A stretch of 64,000 nucleotides of DNA from Pseudorasbora parva (taxonomy: Eukaryota > Chordata > Actinopteri > Cypriniformes > Gobionidae): NCBI RefSeq assembly GCF_024679245.1, contig NC_090186.1, positions 37,832,946-37,896,945 on the forward strand. The letters are read 5' to 3'. Below are positions 60,897-64,000 of this stretch, one piece after another. The translations under genes were made by a program, and so were the position numbers. The notes under the pieces were generated by a model, which saw nothing but the letters and a program-made list of their open reading frames with translations, did not search any database and was not told where the DNA came from. The stretch's first letter is position 1. The number at the start of each line of letters is the position of its first letter.

Positions 60897-61909
60897 TGAT
60901 TTAAAAATTGTTCTTAGGACAGGAGAGGGCAAACCTGAGAGAGCAGTGCCGATTCCTTGTCTCAGGATAACAACCTATTTAGTCTGAATATATAAACATG
61001 CCCATAATAGTTAACTGCAGTGTTGTCCGCTATGTGCAGCAGTTTAAAACCATTCCTGAAACAGACTCGGTTTCATCATTACAAGCAGCTGCAAAGTCCT
61101 TAGGGAAGGTTTCATATGAAAACAGCCATCAATCTTAACAACACTGTATACCTCTGGGGAAGAGTCACATTGCATGCCCATTAAAGATTCAGCACACAAT
61201 TTGAAACATCCTTGAAAGATACAGAAACGTGGAGGTACACCAATAATCCAAGAATTCCTGTGATGAAAAAATTATTGAGAGACGTGTGTTCAAAGGTTCG
61301 GATGATTTTAACTGTCACACCAATCCACTGAGACGTAGATGCCAATAACATCAAGAGGATCTGATCAATGGCGTTTCAGTAATTCTGTGTTCAAAGTGCA
61401 AAGCCATCAGCTTTGCTTTCTAACTGAGCTAAAAGTGTCAGAATAGTCGAATTTCACTCTCAGTAATGAGTCACAAGCTCTAACAGATGACAGACTGATT
61501 GTAAACAGAATTGGAGAGATGGTTGATAGCTCCGTTTCTGAACCATGTGAGCTGTCTTGCTGCCAAGTGACCGAGTTGAAGTGCTCTATATAGCAACTCA
61601 ACACACACATTGAGCTCTGCATGCTATTTCAATAGTTTTCATTAGCATGTTGCTACGCTAATGCTGCACTACTGTAATACGCATAAAAACACAATAATTG
61701 GGTAAAATAGTCGATTCTTGAGTTGATTAAAAAGCAAGTACATCTATAATCAACATTTCTCATGCCTCATCCACCATCTTGAACTAGAGATTTAAATAAA
61801 TAATATAAAAAATAAAATATGCAACAAACCAGGCATTTAGACATTGTTATCCCCTCATTTTAAGGTTGAAGAGAAACCCTCATCTTAAAGAATTGTCTTT
61901 GCTCCTCAG

Positions 61910-62027
61910 GTTGGAGGGGACAGAAGATAAATTCCGGAACAGAGAGAGCAGGCCTGAAGATCTGCAAACAATAGCCGAACTGAAGGACATGGTGGCCGAG
62001 AGAGAATCTTTGGTCAAGAAACTGGTG
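61910..62027 (+). CDS. fam184a: fam184a coding exon (seventh)
   Basis: The acceptor is CTCCTCAG and the donor GTAAGA. The first base completes Leu, then 39 codons run from LEGTEDKFRNRESRPEDLQ to AERESLVKKLV, ending on a codon boundary. The human counterpart contains RESKPEDIQMITELK and KKLI. In mammals the next residues begin the conserved segment before the C-terminal tail; that exon and the final exon are not in the window, so the gene continues past its right edge. The length of 118 nt would shift the frame if skipped. Confidence 0.94.
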
Positions 62028-62659
62028 GTAAGAGCACTTTAAGAAGTGTGGCATGCTCATTCACAGTATCTCAGGTTTTATTGTGAAATTCCTCAGCCGT
62101 GAATCTTGTTACACAAGACGAGGTATCCCACTGGTGCTCCGTCCTGCTACATCCTGCTGAGATGAGCGGAGACTCGCAAGACTGGAGGGAAAGATCTATT
62201 ACAGGACAGACAATCCTGCTGAAAACACCAGCTGAATCCTGCTCTACACACACCGCGTTCTCTATGAATTGTATTCCTAAAACAATGTTCCATTGCATCT
62301 ATTTCTTGTATCTTTTCGATTTAGACTGCATTAAAATCCCCCTAGCTCCTGCTTTAATTACACCAGCTGTGCTGGTCTTTTCAACAGAGAATTTCTCTTA
62401 TGCATTGCAATTAAAAACTTTTCAATTCAGTGATGCATCGCAGATGAAGTTGAAAGCACCTTATTTATTAGCTGAACTGAACCAAAGCTGAAATGAAAAT
62501 AACATGGATATGATTTGATATTGAAGAATATATAAGTTTTGTAGTTATATTTTTCTTTTTTTAATGTCACAGAGTGGATGTGATATAAAGAAAGTCAAGA
62601 AAGAAAGAAAAAAAACATCATTGTCAAATGGGAGTTAAATGATGATGTCAATCATTATG

Positions 62660-62975
62660 TATAGGGCCCTATTTTAACGATCTGAGTCCACGGTCTAAAG
62701 CGCATGGTCCAGGTGCACTTAGGGCTTGTCCGAATCCACTTTTGCTAGTTTAACGACTTAAAAAATTGTCAGCGTGCCAAGCACATGGTCTAAAAGGGTT
62801 GTCCCTAGTCTCTTTAAGAGTCATGGTTGTGTTTTGGGGGGTAACATGCAATAAACTAATCTGAGTCTCATCTCCCATTCCCTTTAAAACCCTATTGCGC
62901 TTGCACCATGGCGGATTCGCTATATACATGGTGCAATTTGCAAATGAAAAGACTGAATGCTTCTCCATAGAGGCA
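62660..62975 (+). repeat. Dispersed repeat, copy 2 of the 24.5-kb family
   Basis: Begins near AGGGCCCTATTTTAACGATC and includes ACATGGTCTAAAAGGGTTGT, TCTGAGTCTCATCTCCCATT and TTGCGCTTGCACCATGGCGG, in the same order as the left piece at 24.5-24.77 kb. Ends before its right half. Confidence 0.75.
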
Positions 62976-63035
62976 TCCTTTTATTTTTAATATTTAACCC
63001 TCTGGTCCTCTTCGTTTTAGAGTTACACTTGTCCT

Positions 63036-63703
63036 CCTCCCGGTCAAAACAACATCAGGAAAATCAGACCGTTCCTTACAGAGCATGCAACACAGCTTCT
63101 TGTCCAAGCCCTGGTCATTTCTAGACTTGACTATTGCAATGCGCTTCTGGCTGGACTTCCATCTTGTGCAATCAAACCGCTGCAAATGATCCAGAACGCT
63201 GCGGCACGTCTTGTATTCAATGAACCCAAAATGGCTCATGTCACACCTCTATTCATCTCTCTGCATTGGCTACCACTCGCTGCCCGGATCAAATTCAAAG
63301 CTCTGACTCTTGCTTATGGATCTTCCACAAGCTCGGCACCCGCATACTTCGGCTCACTCCTACGAGTCTACACCCCCACCAGAAGCCTTCGCTCCGCTAA
63401 TGAGCAAAGGCTTGTGGTACCATCACAGAGAGGCATGAAATCCCTCTCCAGGACTTTTTCTTTCATTGTTCCTGGTTGGTGGAAAACCTCTTCCTCCTCT
63501 ATTTCTCTTTTCTTCTTCCCTTTTCTGTTTTTTGCTACTCTGAGTAGTATACAAATCTTGGTATTTAGGGCACCATTTGCGTTTTCTTTGCCTCTTCTTG
63601 ACGGATCGCTTCCTGTACTCCTGAGTTGTAAGTCGCTTTGGATAAAAGCGTCTGCTAAATGCATAAATGTAAATTTAAATGTAAATGTAAATGTAAAAGT
63701 GAC
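63036..63703 (+). mobile_element. LINE 3' end with degraded ORF2 C-terminus
   Basis: Reads NIRKIRPFLTEHATQLLVQA, ISRLDYCNALLAGLPSCAIK, MIQNAAARLVFNEPKMAHV, PLFISLHWLPLAARIKFKAL and YTPTRSLRSANEQRLVVPSQ. This is the C-terminal region of a CR1/L2-group LINE polymerase protein. After FSFIVPGWW the frame is lost by a small deletion. The 3' tail AAGTCGCTTTGGATAAAAGC ends in a TAAATG repeat. 5'-truncated. Confidence 0.9.
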
Positions 63704-64000
63704 GGAAGCCTTGAAATGTAACCCCCTTCCCCCGGAAAAAAATGAAATTTATTTTAGTTCAATAATATTTTTTTATTATTATTTAGAATTTTGAGAGTAT
63801 TTTGTGGTAATATGTAATATTTATACAATTCTTATTAGCTATTTTTCCCCCATTGAAAATAATACAAAATGTATTAAAAAAAAATATTATGAATTTTCAA
63901 TTAAAACAATATTCCATAATTTTGGCAGTAAAAAAATAAAAACTAATGTAATGCCCTGTTATGACCACTAGGTTCCTATATAACTATAAAAAGTGGCTTA

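Larger units (their letters stand above)
62028..64000 (+). other. fam184a: fam184a intron, 5' part
   Basis: After the last visible donor there is 0.6 kb of unremarkable sequence, a dispersed repeat at 62.66-62.97 kb, a LINE 3' end at 63.0-63.7 kb and AT-rich sequence to the edge. The next fam184a exon was not found. Confidence 0.85.

Overview
The window is vertebrate genomic DNA from a teleost fish, most likely a cyprinid (zebrafish/carp group). Three things point there: exons with canonical GT-AG junctions separated by kilobase introns; dense DNA transposons of the Tc1, hAT and TTAA-target classes whose terminal sequences I recognise from cyprinid genomes; and many long TA, TG, TC, GATA and GATG microsatellites. 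No bacterial, phage or CRISPR feature is present.

The only host gene I can support is fam184a, on the + strand. Seven consecutive coding exons lie at 3723-3873, 16196-16408, 32717-32870, 33883-34010, 46183-46367, 53047-53193 and 61910-62027. Joined, they give 1096 nt (one base completing a codon plus 365 codons), in frame at every junction, encoding an uninterrupted heptad-rich coiled coil from the C-terminal half of FAM184A. Upstream exons and the last exons lie outside the window. The gene therefore spans the whole window and everything else is intron.

The introns are mostly transposon debris. 0-10 kb: a Tc1 fragment with two nested insertions, a 695-bp internally deleted Tc1 copy, a terminal-repeat MITE and a palindromic repeat. 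10-20 kb: an inverted pair of hAT-type MITEs, a TTAA-target element carrying a nested 1.84-kb hAT remnant with a perfect 8-bp target duplication and a 50-bp perfect palindrome set in TA arrays, and two TTAA-type elements that abut. 20-32 kb: two further Tc1 relics, one nested inside an older repeat, and a palindromic TTAA-type element with a MITE inside it. 32-46 kb: two exons, a Tc1 transposase pseudogene lacking two catalytic aspartates, and two TTAA-type elements joined end to end. 46-64 kb: exons 5-7 of this set, a 1.34-kb TTAA-type element 40 bp past a splice donor, a roughly 0.4-kb intronic segment present twice on either side of an exon, back-to-back palindromic elements, two LINE 3' ends and a roughly 0.5-kb compound tetranucleotide array.

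I found no new multi-gene system. The items most worth a second look are the TG-repeat splice acceptors of two frame-breaking exons, the duplicated intronic segment around one exon, the perfect palindrome in TA repeats, and the recurrent tandem arrangement of TTAA-flanked elements. Transposon family assignments rest on motifs and remembered consensus patterns, not on a database search.
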